The notes: a model not told the origin generated them from the letters alone. A stretch of DNA of 64,000 bases from Phylloscopus collybita (GCA_027886175.1 JAJNNQ010000044.1:682001-746000), one strand, 5' to 3'. Positions 22,407 through 35,445 are shown, numbered from the stretch's first letter. Numbers and translations: made by a program.

Positions 22407-22828
22407 CTGCTTTGGGGGGAAAGCAAGGGCTGAGCGCGTTGGGTTTGATGGTCCCGCTGGCCAAGTGCAGCTGCAGAAGTCAGCGCCCCTTTCAGCCTCG
22501 CGGGGGCCCGGACCCCGCTCATCTCCACCATCCCCAACCCCTCCAGGCTGCCGGGGTTCCCCGGCGCCGGGATCGCCCCTCTCCGCTCTCCCCGCTCCGG
22601 GGCTCCCGCGTTCCCCCCCGGCTCTCCCGGGGATCCCCAAACCCGATATCGCCTCTCAGCCCTCCGGTACCGGGCGATCGCCACGTGGGACCCACAGGGG
22701 CATTTCCGGCTTAGATTTGGGGTCCTGCAAGATCCAAACATCCCCTGCCTCACAAAAAAAAAAACCAAAAAAACCCTCCCGGAGACCCGCCCCGATGGAT
22801 TTCGGGGGAGTTTCTCCTCCGCGCTCAC

Positions 22829-23235
22829 CTGCGGGTTCCGAAGGGGCGATGCTGCCGAGCCGGGGGAGCTGCGGCCGGAGCGGGCGGATGGGAAAACTGC
22901 GTGCTGTTGCTGCTTCTCCTCTTCCTCCTGCTCTTCCTCCTCCTCCTCACTTCCCCCTTCCTTTGCCTCCTCCTCTGTCCCTCCTCTTCCTCCCGCTCCT
23001 CCTCCGCTCCCAGCCCGGCCCGGGCGGTGCCGACACCCAAAAGCAGCCGCGCTCTGCCCCAGGGGGATTCCAAAGCGGCCCCGCCCTGTGCTGCACTGGG
23101 AGCGATCCCGAGAGCAGCGGGAAGGAACTGGGAGCGCTTTCCCTCCCAGTATCGCTCTCACTGGGAGCACTGGGAGGGAACTGGGAGCAAACAGCGCCCG
23201 GACGCGGCTGCAGCCGGCGCTGGGCGGGGCCAAAC
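22829..23235 (-). other. Non-coding exon 1 region of gene D (predicted)
   Basis: Donor GCAG|GTGAGCG (minus) at 22,829, followed on the plus strand by the CTCCTCTTCCTCC tract (22,915-23,010) shared by the units. The start site is not determined. Confidence 0.5.
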
Positions 23236-23365
23236 CAGAGGGCGCGGTTATGCAAATAGAGGAGCGATGGCACGCTGTGATTGGTGGGCGGGAGAAGCGC
23301 GGGGTTTCCCCGGTGAGGTGAGGGCCGGGGGGGACCGGAGCGATGGCGGCGGCGTCCGGTGAGAG
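23235..23365. promoter_or_regulatory. Bidirectional CpG promoter, unit D
   Basis: Octamer ATGCAAAT at 23,250-23,257, ATTGG at 23,280-23,284, and ATGGCGGCGGCGTCCG with donor GTGAG at 23,359. The layout is the same as in units B and C. Confidence 0.6.
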
Positions 23366-23690
23366 GGGACAGGGAGCGGGAATGGGGACAGGGAACGGGA
23401 ATGGGGACAGGGAACGGGAATGGGGACAGGGAGCGGGGATGGGACCGGGAATGGGGACAGGGACCGGGAATGAGAAGGGGTATACGGGACAGGGACCGGG
23501 AATGGAAGCGGGAATATGGGACTGGGATCGGGAACAGGACCGGGAAGACGGGACTGGGAATTAGGACAGGAGACCGGGAATACGGGACCGGGAATACGGG
23601 GCAGGGACTGGGAATGGGTTCCGGACTGGGATGGGAGCAGGACGGGACCGGGATAGGGGGGGTACGGGAACGGGGCGAAGTGAATGGATA
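23366..23690. repeat. GGGAACGGGAATGGGGACA minisatellite, unit D
   Basis: The cleanest of the promoter-side arrays: GGGACAGGGAACGGGAATG units repeat several times from 23,380 and then degrade. Confidence 0.7.
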
Positions 23691-23749
23691 GCGGGGCAAG
23701 GGGCACCCGGGACAGAGGACACCGAGAACGGGGACAGAGAGAGATGAGG

Positions 23750-23890
23750 TTAGATCCAGGGCAGGGGATCCTTGATCAGCTGTCCCAGAATCTCCACTAG
23801 AGTCTTCCAAAGCAACCAGAGCCGCTTGGCCTGGAGTCAGAACCCCTCAACTCCCTCACACCCAGCATCGTCCACATCCCCTGGAAATGC
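23750..23890. other. Third copy of the CCTTGATCAGCTG module
   Basis: GGATCCTTGATCAGCTGTCCC and the following CTCAACTCCCTCACACCCAGCAT match the two copies at 10.65 and 14.2 kb; the middle part is deleted. Confidence 0.4.
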
Positions 23891-23969
23891 TGGGCCTGCC
23901 CTGCTCCTGTCCCGGCCCCAACAGCTCTGTCAGCGCCTCAAGCGGACAGAAGGGCTGAGCCAAAGGTGA

Positions 23970-24345
23970 GAATTGCAGAAAGGGCTGAGCTGAGAGGAAC
24001 CCAGTGGGATCATGGAGTCCAGGCAGTCACAAGCCGGGCATCCCTGGGAGTGTTGTCCAAAGGCTCCTGGAGCTGCGGCTGCCTCGGGGCTGTGAGCATT
24101 CCCTGAGGAGCCTGGTCAGTGGCTGAGCCCCCTGTAGGGGAAGAAGCTTTTGCTAATCTCCATCCCGGAGTTGCCCTGGCCCAGCCCCAGCTGTTCCCTC
24201 GGGTGCAGTCCCTGAGGAGCCCGGGGCCGAGGTGGGAGCTACCCCAGCGCTGGCCCTCGGGAGGAGGCGCAGCCCCCCAGGGAGCTCTGAGCTCCGTCTG
24301 CTGGGCTGCGGCCGAACCGAGCCAGCGCCCGCAGAGCTCCAGGGA
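23970..24345 (-). mobile_element. CR1 LINE 3' fragment
   Basis: The plus strand shows reverse-complement CR1 text: GAGGAACCCAGTGGGATCATGGAGTCCA, then ...CTGTGAGCATTCCCTGAGGAGCCTGGTCAGTG and GGGGAAGAAGCTTTTGCTAATCTCC. Diverged and non-coding. Confidence 0.75.
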
Positions 24346-27300
24346 AGGAAGGAAGGAAGGAAATCTGGTGTTTGCTGGCACCGGCACTGCCCAGATGTGG
24401 TGATTAACCCGTGGCAGGAGTCCAGTTCCAGCAAATTGCCAGTGCCTGCACTGCCCAGGTGTGGCCTTTGCTGGCACCGGTACTGGCCCAATGTGACAAT
24501 TTCCTGCTGCTGGGGCACTTGGGAGTCTGGCTGAGCAGGAGATCTCCTTGTGGCTGCAGCAAAGCCTGGGCATGCAAAGACCTTCCCGGCGCTGTGCCCT
24601 GGCCCGGGAGGGATTGTAACACAGGAGCTGACCCTAAATTTCTTCTCCCAGGCAGCTTTAGAAGATGGTATGTGGAGAAGCCGGAGCTGACTCTCAGATT
24701 TCTGCAGTCCTCCAGGAGAATCGTGTGAGTGAAGCAGCCTGGGAGCAGGCTTGATGTGCTGGGGGTGGCCACTCCAGAGTGCTTTTTGCCCCTGTGGGCT
24801 GAGGCACTTGCCCTTGCCCTTTCCATGGATGCTATAGCTGCCTGACAAGGGGCCTTTTTCACTGGGATGGGAAAAGTCCTGCTGCAAGGCTGTCCTCAGG
24901 CTGCTTTTGTCTGCAGATGTGCCTGAGGAATGCTCATGGCTTGCAGTCTCAGGTACTGTGTGTGTGCCGGTGAAACTACTGAGGCAGGGAGCAGCTCTGC
25001 TGGGGGCGAAGTTGTTTCTTTCTTGGTTTGGTTTGTTGTTTTTTTTTTTTAATTAATTTGCTCGTCAGCTCTGGGCAGAGCTCTGTAACTGCATCTGCCA
25101 GTTGTCTGTGGCACTGAGGAGGTGGTCAAGGGGCCCCTTCCTGAGCTGTCTGCAGAGAAGTCCAAATCTGACCAGGCCAGGGCTGGTCAGTGGTCACTCA
25201 GTTTGTGTTTACTGGAGGCAGCTCTGGACATTTCCCTTGGAAATGTGGTGGGAATGTTTGGACTGGCACAGCTGTGGTGTCACAGAGATGTGGAAGCTGG
25301 TGCTGCGAGTTATTCAATAGCTCTGTGAGTTCAAAGAGTGTTTCAATTGCTAATTACAGACACTCCTAATTTGTACAGAGCTGGCAGTTCCAAAATACCA
25401 AGTAGTGCTTCTACCTGCATGTACCCTACCTTTCTAGAACTATAAATGTTTGGAAGTTGTATTACTGTGAGCATCTGCTCAGTTTCAATCCACTGACTGT
25501 AGCATTCCAAGAATTACTTTGTTTTAAGTTGGGAAATGGAAAGAAGACAACTGCTGGCCCTTGACACTCCATTGTCTGTGGACAGAATTCTTTTACAGGC
25601 GCTGCTCAGAAAGCTGTTTAAATGAAAACTATTCCTTGGCCTTGGCCTGTTTGTTGGGGGAAAGCTGTATGGCCTGCCAGCAAGGCTGTTGCAAGGGAGA
25701 GCAGTAGCACTGCCAGGATATTCCAGAACCCCCAAAGGCATCTGTGGTTTTGGAATGACTCCACCCCATCTAAGAGGGGCAAACCATACCAGTACACAGA
25801 AGATTTAGAGAAAGGCATTAAACACATCAGTTTCTCCGGCTCGGGCCAGGGAGGCCATTGGCAGTACCTATGAGACTCCTTCTTTGGTTGTCAGCAGCCC
25901 AGGATTTGGCTTTTCTGCTGTGCCCTGTGGTGGCAGCGCTGCCTTCACAACCTTCCCTTCAATTTTTGGGCAGAGTGCTGGCTATTGATTTGCTGTTGGA
26001 TTTCTGCAGTGCTGCTGGGAGCTCGCTCACCAGAGTATTCCCCAGCCTCAGTGGTGTCCCCTGGCACGTTGGGCACCTCCTGCACACTGCCTACAGCAAG
26101 GCCCTCTCCTCAGGAAGCTTTAAACATACATCTCTGGCACCATTAATTATGGATCCTCAATTTCTTCAAATTAGAGCCCTATATCTAATAAAATAAAAGA
26201 GCTTAATGATTGCTGTCTTGATTTCCAACTGAGGCAGCTTTTCCGCTTATGGCCAAGGGCAATCTATAAAACACAGACTTTAATTAACCCTGGTGAATGC
26301 AGCTGATGTGAAACATCAATTGCCTCAAAATTTTCAGCATAGACAGCTGGAGGATCTTGTCAGCTCCCTCACATCCTCCTTGCACATTCCCTGTGGAGAG
26401 CCACAGCAGAGGCACTTCCCTGTCTGTTGTCTGGGTTTTTGCTGTTCTCCTCTGTCTATGTAAGAAGTTTTTATAAAGTTCTGTTTTAGCCTTTTGTGTT
26501 TACCTTTTGCAATGGAGTCAGACACGATTTTACATAAACAACTTTTCTTGTTATTGTAGCCATCTAACCATGTTTACATTCTTCTCATAAGGAGAAGACT
26601 GCTGATGGACTGTTGGGTTGCCCAGTGTGGTTGAAGAGGAAGATTTTCTTCCTCCAATCCGTGGTCACCGCTAGAATTTTATAAATGTTGAAGTTTGTAA
26701 ATAAACTGACTCTTTTCTGCCTTGGACATCTCAGTGTGTGGGTGTCATTTCTTTGTCTCGTGTGCCACACCTCTCAGGCTGCACTGGGACAGGGACAAAA
26801 ACCTCTCTGCTGTCACAACCATCTTTATTGCTGGCAGTGCTGGCTGTGCCTGTTGGCATCCCTCTGTCTTTGCTTCATCTTGAGGGTTGGGCTGGACCTT
26901 AAAGGTCACTTCCAACCCAAATTATTCTGTGATCTTCCCCTCCCATGTCTTTGCAGGTATCCACCAGCAGCCTGCTGGACACCGAGCACATCCTGCTGGC
27001 TCCTGTGGACCCTGTGCCATGGTGGGCAGCTCTGGGGCTGTTCTTCAGGCTTCCACAGGTGACCCTTCATTCCGTGGCTGTATCACTGTGGCCTCTGCAT
27101 TGTGCAGATTAACACCCTGGAACAGTGCCCTGTAATTTCAGGGTGTTAAGCTGCACAGAGCTGAGTCAGTTTTTGAGGTCAAAGCTACAGGAGGTGCCTC
27201 AGCAGGGCAGCCCCATCAAGAGCCTATCAGGACCCTCACAGGTGGCAAAATTCCAAAGAAAGGAGCAGCAATCAGGACCTCTCCCTGGCCAAGGGTGAAA

Positions 27301-27950
27301 CACAAACCTGCCTGTGGGAAAGTGCCTCACTGCCTGGCACGGTGGGGCTTCTGTAGCAGCAATGCCAGCTTTTGGGGCCACATCACAGCACTCAAGGGAG
27401 CAGCACTGAACAGTGCAGCTACGGAACTCAATGCCACAAAAAAACCCCACTAAATAAAACTGGGAAGAAAGAAAGGGCTATGTGGGCAAGGAGCATTGCA
27501 TTGGTTTTCATCTCTGCTTTCCACAGAGCATTTATTTTCTCCAGATTTGGTGCTTTCTGATAGAAAAGCAACTGTGTTCCTGCGTTCTTTATAATTGTTG
27601 ACAACTTTCACCTTTCTCATGACATCAGTAGGATGCTTCCCTGGTCATGGCTGCTGTTTTTCTAATGAATGTGTCTTATTTGTCTGTTTCCCTCCCTCCC
27701 TGCTCTGCTTTTTGTCTGCTTGCTCTTTGGGTAGTAATTTGATGTTTTGAGCTCTCACCAGCTCCGCTGCCCCTGGGGCTGGAGTTCTGAGGATGCTAAA
27801 CAGTTAAAATGCACTGCAATGACAGGCAGTACAGAACAGCAGAGAAGAAACCAGCAAAAATTCAGTTGTGCATTAAAGTCTAGCTGGCGCTGAGGTTCGC
27901 AGAGGGCTTCTGAGGCACTCCGAGAGTATCTCGTTAAAGACACCCTGGGG
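24346..27950. other. Non-coding stretch
   Basis: No gene is supported. A short GC-rich phrase (TGCTGGCACCGG.ACTG.CC) repeats at 24,372 and 24,470. A (T)12 run lies near 25,038. Open frames are short and lack family features. Confidence 0.4.
26884..26932 (+). mobile_element. CR1 3' tail fragment
   Basis: GGTTGGGCTGGACCTTAAAGGTCACTTCCAACCC...ATTCTGTGAT is the terminal hairpin and tail of a CR1 in forward orientation. Confidence 0.75.
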
Positions 27951-28232
27951 GGTCAGCGCAGCTCTGTCAGCTGGAGAGAAGGCCTCGGCAGAGAGCAGGC
28001 AGTGATTTCAGTTCAGTGATTCAGCTTAGTGATTCTAGCTTTGCTCCTGCGAGGTTTTTTCTCTGTTGCTCGGCCTGGGAGAGAGAGAGAGGTCAGCGCA
28101 GCTCTGTCAGCTAGAGAGAAGGCCTCGGCAAAAAGCAGGCAGTGATTTCAGTTCAGTGATTCAGCTTAGTAATTCTAGCTTTGCTCCTGCGAAGTTTTTT
28201 CTCTGTTGCTCGGCCTGAAAGAGAGAGAGAAA
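27951..28232. repeat. 140-bp direct tandem duplication, two copies
   Basis: GGTCAGCGCAGCTCTGTCAG begins at 27,951 and again at 28,091. The two units differ at only a few positions and end in GA-rich runs. Adjacent sequence up to about 28,500 (TTTATTATGAGAGTC, minus poly(A) signal) looks LTR- or leader-like. The element is not identified. Confidence 0.7.
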
Positions 28233-28927
28233 GAGACTTCGTCTAGCAAATTCTGCAAAAAGTAGTTTATTATGAGAGTCTAGCGAAAGAAGCTAAAACG
28301 ACAGCACTCTCTAGAAGACTAGAGAAACTCAAGAGTTTTATAAGACACTAAAAAGAGATAAAAAAAGTACAAAGCTAATCGTTTAAGACAAATCTGCATA
28401 AAATCTCGAAAAAGCTTCTAAGTTTATCTAAAAAGTCGCCGTGACCAAAAGCTTTCCCTTATCTTAAGAGCTCTAGAAAGAGATTGTGCAATCCCTTTCA
28501 GGCTGCTCTCCAAAGCAAAGCCACCAGAGCTTTGTCCACACCCACAGTGCATAATGCTGTGGAGACTGTGTGGCTGTCAGTCTCCAACTCCAGGAGATAA
28601 TTTGGGCTTTTTAAGAAGAAATAATGGAGCCTATTGCGTATGCTGCAGTTATGAACTAGTCCAAAGCCTGTTTGCTCTGCACCCTGGAGCACCGGATGGA
28701 TTGGATAGTCCCTGCAGGTCTTCGGGGGCTGCCAGCTTTACACTTCAAGACTTTTCTAGCTCCTGTACTTGCAGGTTATTCTTTTGACAGCTCCTGTGCA
28801 TACAGGCACCTTGTCTGAATTGAGCTGGCCAAGTGAGGAAGGCAGGGTGAAGAAGAGCATACCAAACAAAATCCACGTAGCTTGGGGGAGTTCAGAGCCA
28901 GAGCTGAACTCTGCTGCTCACATCAAC

Positions 28928-28932
28928 CCAAG

Positions 28933-28963
<31 letters not shown>

Positions 28964-29000
28964 CAAAAAAAACCACAAAACAAAAACAAAAACAAAAAAA
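28928..29000. repeat. AAAAC-rich simple repeat
   Basis: (AAAAC)n, then degenerate A-rich sequence. Confidence 0.85.
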
Positions 29001-29263
29001 ATTTGAGGGAGAAAACCATCTCAGCCCTTCAGCCCTTGGAGGATGGTCAGTGCTGTGTGCTGCAGGTCAGGCTGCAGGTGTCCCGTGCCAGCTCGGGTCA
29101 TCACACTCACTCTCAGTCCTGTCTTCACAAATCCCATGTGCACATCTCCAAAGCAGACTCAGTACTAGGAAGCTCAACAAAGAGCTGCTACTAAGAAAAA
29201 AAAAAAATTATTGGAGGGAGATTTTTCCCTGGGAATTAGGAGCTGAGTGCACTGGTGTGCACA

Positions 29264-29834
29264 TGTGCTGGTTTGAAAGCAAAACCAGTGAGACTTCAAG
29301 TCAGAGATAAAATTTAATAGGAGAGGGGGGAAAAATGTAAAATAAAATAAATGGAATAATACAACCTAACACCCCGTTGGTTAAGGTGGTGGTAGCAGTC
29401 CGAAAGTGAGTCCTCCTGGAGTGACAGATGTGGTTCTGTTGGAGTAGAGATGATCCTGAGAAAAAGGGTCCAGTGATGGTGAGAAGGGTCCAGTCTTCCT
29501 CCAGGAATCTGGTGGAACCAGATACCTTCGTGTTCCTACGTCTCAATTTTATCAAGGTAGGAATGGTTGGCTCTTCCCACTGGATGGAGCATCTCACAAT
29601 GGGATGATGGAATGTGTCATGTCCTAAAGTGAGCCTTAATGCAGAAAATATCCCCCTGGAGAGAGGCAAAAGAGACAAGAAACACTGCCCCACCTGGTTT
29701 TAACAGCTGGCCCATTATCAGAAGGCATCTGCCCCACCTCCCCCCAGAGTCACAAGAGATAAAGTAAAACATCTCCCCAGCTGCTTTCAACAGATGAAAT
29801 AGAGTACACATTTTCGGTTCCATAACCCAAGACA
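29264..29834 (-). mobile_element. Solo LTR, distant relative of the 34.6-kb family
   Basis: Starts TGTGCTGGTTTGAAAG and ends CCATAACCCAAGACA, like the 34.6-kb LTR (TGTCTTGGTTTGGAAAG ... CACAACCCAGAACA). The middle shares GGAGTGACAGATGTGGTTCTGTTGGAGTAGAGATGAT-type text with it. I see no clear target duplication. Confidence 0.65.
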
Positions 29835-32174
29835 ACAGAGCTGATGGAAAGGGCAGAGAGGAGGTGATTGCAGGTCCCTGCAGCTGCTCCGCTGACCATC
29901 AGGTCTTTGCATTGGACTTGCAGGTCAAATTTCAAAGGTGAGCGACAGAAATGTCTAAATGCTCCTCCCTCACAGTCAGAGCCCTTGCTGGTGGAAGGGG
30001 GAGCAAGGGGCAGATGAGAGGGAAAGCACCTACTGGGTTCAACAAACCCCTCATCTGCTTGTTGGCCTTGCTTACCACACTCTCCCTGGGTCCCTCCCTC
30101 ACAGCCACAAACCTGTGGGCATTCTTTGCAGACAGGGACAGGAATGACTTCATCCTACTGCACTGCAGTTTAAGTTCTGCTAAATGCCCTTCATGAACGG
30201 CCTGGCCTGCACCTCTGGGAGATAAATGGGGCCAGGATGTGAGCCAGACCGCGCTTTCATGCTGCTTAAGCCGGGTGCTTTAGGAGCCATGGCGAGCTGT
30301 CACGGCCCTGTGCCAGACTGTGGACAGCTGAGGGGCTGGGAGGGACATCGGGTGCCCACCCCACAGGGAAGCTGGCCCTGAGGCACTTGTGTTCCCCATC
30401 ACCCCAATCATTTCTTCCAGGTGCCACTGCTGTGTAATCACGTGAGAGATTTGGTACATGACCTCATGTACTGCCCTCCCTCTCTCCCAGGTAGGTTTCT
30501 TATTGTTGGGGCTGCTTTGCACCCTCCTAAATGCTTCTCTTGCAAAGGATGGAAGCTTTGGGGTATCTTCCATCCTACAAAAACCTGGATGTATTTGGGT
30601 CATCTTTAGTTGGCCAAGCTTGGCTGCCAGCTTAGAAGCCTGAACTCTGGGAGGAGGGGGTTACTGGGGATCTGTGCAGTAGCTCAGTACATTTCAGTTC
30701 CTGGTCCTTGGCATGGGAGGATGATGGCTCTCACTGAGGGGGCTAAATTGTTATTGTCCTGCAGCCACATTCCTTCCCTTTGGAAGCAGCAGAGGTGCTG
30801 CTTTCTTCTGCTTCCTCAGGCAGTCTGCTTTTGCCTTTTCTAAAAAAACCACAGTTTTACAAGGGTAAAAGCATCCACCTGTCTCCAAGCTGTGCCTGCT
30901 GCCCTCACACAGCCATGAAGGTGTCTGCATGCTGAGAAGAGCCCTTTGTGATGGACACCCCCTGGCCCCCTCCACACAGCCAGGATTGAGCTCTGTGCCT
31001 AAAAACAGACGGTTCTAAACTCCATTTGAAGCTCAGTGTTCAAGATTGGTGCCCAACTCCCTGTTCCCAGGGCCCAGCCTCAAAACCTGTACGAGATGCA
31101 ATCTGGAGTGATGCTTGCCCCTTGCCCCAAATGAGTTTGTCACAGCTCATCATTTTTAGACTTCTTTTAAACATCATTTTAGCAGTTCTTTGAAACTTTG
31201 CTGGCCTGAAGCAGGAGCATGCACAGGACCAGGACACAGGAAAGGTGATGGAATTCTCATCCCTAGATGGAGAAATGTGGAATGAGAAGCATAAACAGGA
31301 GCTGGGCAGGTGAGGAAGGGCCAGCCTGCTGGGCTATGCAGTATCTTGGAAGCAAAGCTAAGGGGTGGTTTTGGATAAATGAAGAATGCCAATATGCTGC
31401 ATTTCTGCTTTCTGGCCTTTCAAAGCTCTAAAGAAACAATTTTTCTGTGCCTACAGATCAATGATGGAATGAGCTGTTCAGGGATTGTCCTCTTGGTGAG
31501 GTGTGCACCCTCTACTCCTTGGAGGAATGAATTTGCACAGGAGTCGTCCCTGTGCTATCTGGAGTCTGGAAAACACAATCCTGCCTTTGTCCACATGGCC
31601 TTGTTAAAAACTGCCCTTTTCAACGCAGCAGAGCTGGCTCAGCTGTGGTGGTGCTTTGTGCACACACTCAGTTTTCTACTTCCACACAGGTCTTAAATTA
31701 AATCTGGAGGAGAAGGAATCCTGATACTGAAAGCATCAGTGGGGTTACTGCATCCCTGGGGCAAGCAGGTGTGAAGTTAGGCATCTGTGGATCCTCTGGG
31801 AGAATAAAATTGAAGTGTGTGGCCTGTCTATGTTTTCCTGAACTGCAGCAGGTGATAATATTGCAGCAAGGCAGACGTGTGGGTCTGAAGAGGAGAGAAT
31901 GAGCCTTGTTTTCTTGCACTTGGAAAAATCTTGTCTGAAAAAACTGCAATTTTCTGAGCCTTGCCATGGATTGCAGAATGGAAAAAGCTTCTAGATCCAG
32001 AAATGTTTAGTTTAAAATATTCCAGACTTTATTTTTTTTTATTTCCCTCCAATTAAATGAGGACACCTAACATGCTCCTTTACTGTGCCAGTTTTAGGAA
32101 CAGAATGATTAGGATGCAGCTGTGTGAAAAGACAATGCACTAACTATAGCTGAGCCTCAGTCATTAGGCACATA
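29835..32174. other. Non-coding stretch
   Basis: No gene, long repeat or clear regulatory island seen. Open frames are short and without recognisable domains. Confidence 0.4.
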
Positions 32175-34583
32175 CCAGAGGTGATGGTCAAGGTCAGCAC
32201 AGTGCTACCAAACAGTGCCATATACGGTGACTGAGATATCCAAGTTATTTGAGGATCAGTCAAATTAAGAGGTGGGAGACCCTGTAAGTATTCCCAGCCT
32301 GAATGTGGAGGTTGTGTCTGCACTAACCCAACTTGTCACCAGTGCCCCAAAGCGAGGCAGTGACAACATTTTTGGGTCACCCCCATGACTTCCACCCCCC
32401 CACATCCCACTGAGGATGCTCTGCTACCTTGCACCCCTGCACACTGCATCCCCCCAGGGGACTTTGGGGACTTTGGGGACTGTCCCTGTGTCCCCACCCC
32501 CAGACCCCCAAGGTACCTCCGCTGCTGCACCCACACTCGGCCCTGGTTCCTGTAGGGGATTCCCAATGTGAGCAGGCAGGAGTTTGAGTCACACCCTCAC
32601 CTCTTCTCCTCCTTCTCCTCTGGGAGGTGATGTCACTTCTCCCGCTGGGGACGCCCCAGTGACACCGGGGAGACACCGCGGGTCACCCCTGGCAGGGACT
32701 GCGGGGTCACGGTGGCTCCTGGAGCCCCCTGGATGTGACAGCTGGGGGTCCTGGGATGCTGCAGTGACAATTTGGGGAGTGGGTGCTTGTTCGGGGGTCT
32801 CCAGGGTGGGTCATGAAGTCCTCTCCTGTCACCCCAGACAGCCCCAGCCCATGCCTCAGTTTCCCCCTCGCTCTGCAGGGACCACCTGTAGCCGAAGTTC
32901 TGGAATTGGGTTTATTTTGGGGGTTTTGGGATTGGGGCTACTAGGATGGGCTGGTTGGCCAGTGGGGTGGGCTGGGGTGTTCCCAGATTGGTGGCCATCT
33001 GGGCTGGAGGCCATCCAGGCTGGGGGGCTGCAGGGCCGGGGGCCATCCAGACCAGAGTCCAGCTGGTGGCTTTGGTGCCCATCTGGACCAGTGTCCAGCC
33101 AGAGGGGAATCCATGGTTCTGGTGTCCATTTGGATCAAAATCAAACCTCTCCTTGCCCCTGTCCATCTCAGGCTCCCCAGCTGGGGCTGCTCCTCACTGC
33201 AAAGTGGACAAGACCCATGGTCAGTCCCAAGATGACCCCAAATCCCCTCCCACCAACCCCACCAGGGCACCTACGCCATGCCCCGGTGCAACTAATGTCC
33301 CCAAGGAAGCCAGGCCAGCTCTGGATCTTCTGGAAGAGAAGATCCACAGTCCTGGCCTGGGGACTCAAGGGCATCCAGGATGGTGAGCACAGAGTCCATG
33401 TGGTACATGGGGACAGTTGGGGACACAGCTGGGGACACGCCTGGGGGGACAGAGGGTGGTGAGTGAGGGTTGGAGGAGGAGGGATGCACCCAAAAATGTG
33501 TCAAAATCAAGGGGAGGGCACCCAAAATTGTAGGAAAGGATGGGAAAAAACAAAGGATCCAAAATAGGGCAAAGGGACCCAAAATGGGGGAAGGACCCAA
33601 AATAGGGGGAGGAAGGAGCCAAAATCAGAGGACTAAGGGTGTCATTGGCTGTCATGGAGTGTCACAGAGTGTTGTGGGATGTCACTAATTGTGACAGGAT
33701 GGGTGAAGATGCTCAGCATCAGGAGCAGCCATGGGAACATCCTGAGGGACAGGGGGACATGCTGTGGGACACGGGGACACCGTGAGGGACACGGCTCCGG
33801 GACCTGAGGGACTTTGGCCCCACTGGGGGCAGGGGACAGGGACACAGGGGACAGGGACATACAGGAGGGACCAGGACACATGAGGCAGGACAGGCACACA
33901 GAGAGGCATGGCAGGGGCTGGAGACATACGGAGGGAGGAGACACGATGCCACCAGGATGCTCATCAGGGGACAATGTCACCACAGCTGTTGGGATGCTGC
34001 CACCAGGACGCCTTTGGTGACACCCACTGCAGGGCCACGTGACCCAGCAGGTGACACTGACCCTTGCCATGACCCCAGCCCGGCCCAAGGAGTGGTTGGG
34101 GTCCCCTGAGCACAGTGGCCCTGGGACACCCTGGTGGCTGTCACTCGCTTCCAGGCCACTTGTCTGCAGCAGAACAAGTTCCCAGTCCCACCCTGGTGGG
34201 GCTGGCTTTTGGTGGGACACTGCGGTCGTGACAGTGGGGATGTGGTGGCAGGAACTGCATCAGGCAGAGCTTTGGCATGGCCAAGATGAAGGTGCTGGTG
34301 GCACTGTTGTGGCACAGGTGGTGGCATTGATGCTGCCCCAGTTCATGTCCCCAGTGTCCCCACCCATGTCCATGTCTCCGCAAGGCCCCACCCATGTCTG
34401 TGTTCCCAACATGTCCCCATCCATGCCTTAGTACAACACCTTTATTTTTAGCCCAATTTCAGGGCTTTCTAAGGGATGAACAGAAACCTTTTCATTTCAA
34501 GGCCAAAACAAAAGGATTTACGTGTTCCTGCTGGCAGAGCATCCATGTGCCTGGGTGGGTGGGAAGAACCTTTTTTGGAGGGG
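32175..34583. repeat. Segmental duplication, copy 2, left part
   Basis: Nearly identical to 5365-7762. It continues on the far side of the ERV at 41,263-41,891. It contains the same minisatellite (33,480-33,620), the same candidate minus-strand secreted-protein exons (33,360-33,740) and the poly(A) signal of gene E. Confidence 0.9.
34441..34446 (-). terminator. Native poly(A) signal of gene E, separated by the ERV
   Basis: AATAAA on the minus strand. Without the ERV it would lie about 590 bases after the gene E stop, matching the 578 bases in gene B. The ERV now places 6.7 kb between the two. Confidence 0.6.
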
Positions 34584-35367
34584 TGTCTTGGTTTGGAAAG
34601 ACAGGTATCTGCCAGGGAAACTGAGGTTCCCCTAGGATGGAGAATACCAACCCCTCGCACCCCGACGAATTATAATTTTGCAATCAAGGGCTCTCAGGCA
34701 AAAATGTTGGGAATAGGAATAACAGTTCTTTACTAGGAGGTATTAACAATACAAATATGATAGGAAACAAAACCACCCAACCAACCAAACAAATAAACAA
34801 ATAAACAATAATTTTAGAAGAAAACCCTGACAAAGTCAGAGTTTCAATCTGACCCTGTGATTCAGGATGTTGATAACAGTCCGAACGTAAACAGTCCAAA
34901 CACTTCTGGAGTGGCAGACGTGATCCTGTTGGAGCAGAGATGATTCTGCGAAGAAACCAGTTCAGGGACGGCCAGGAGGGAGGCAGGATGGCCAGCACAG
35001 GAGAACGAAGAAGCTCTTCCCACACCGCCGCAAAGGAAGCGCCGCGCACCCCACTCCTGCAGCAGGGCCGAACCACTCCTGCAGCAGGGCCGAACCACTC
35101 CTGCAGCAGGGCCGAACCACTCCTGCAGCAGGGCCGAACCACTCCTGCAGCAGGGCCGAACCACTCCTGCAGCAGGGCCGAACCGCCAACCCCCGGCCAC
35201 CCCCCCCCCCTCCCCCCCACCCCCCCACCGCCAGGGCATGAGATGTACAGAAATGCAAATGCACCGCACAGGCCGGGGAAGGCAACAATGGCCCATCAAG
35301 GTGGGTCATCAGGCCTCAAAACAGATGTAAATAGAATACACAAAACCCAGCTCCACAACCCAGAACA
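34584..35367 (-). repeat. 3' LTR of the young ERV
   Basis: TG...CA ends. Contains six direct copies of a 22-bp unit (CCACTCCTGCAGCAGGGCCG plus AA) at 35,051-35,182 and poly-C tracts next to them. Confidence 0.92.
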
Positions 35368-35383
35368 TTATCCACCCCTTATT
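35368..35383 (-). other. Polypurine tract
   Basis: On the minus strand AATAAGGGGTGGATAA directly abuts the 3' LTR, the position where plus-strand DNA synthesis is primed in retroviruses. Confidence 0.65.
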
Positions 35384-35445
35384 CTATTACCATCTGTATC
35401 ATACCTAAATTAATAAACTCCACTATACAGAATGAACCCTCACAC

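Noticed and set aside
24010..24887. Minus-strand frames of 150-244 residues.
   Set aside because: They lie over a CR1 fragment and adjacent GC-rich DNA; no coherent domain.
35051..35182. Regular 22-bp direct repeats looked CRISPR-like.
   Set aside because: Units are adjacent without unique spacers and lie in both LTRs of an ERV in a vertebrate genome.
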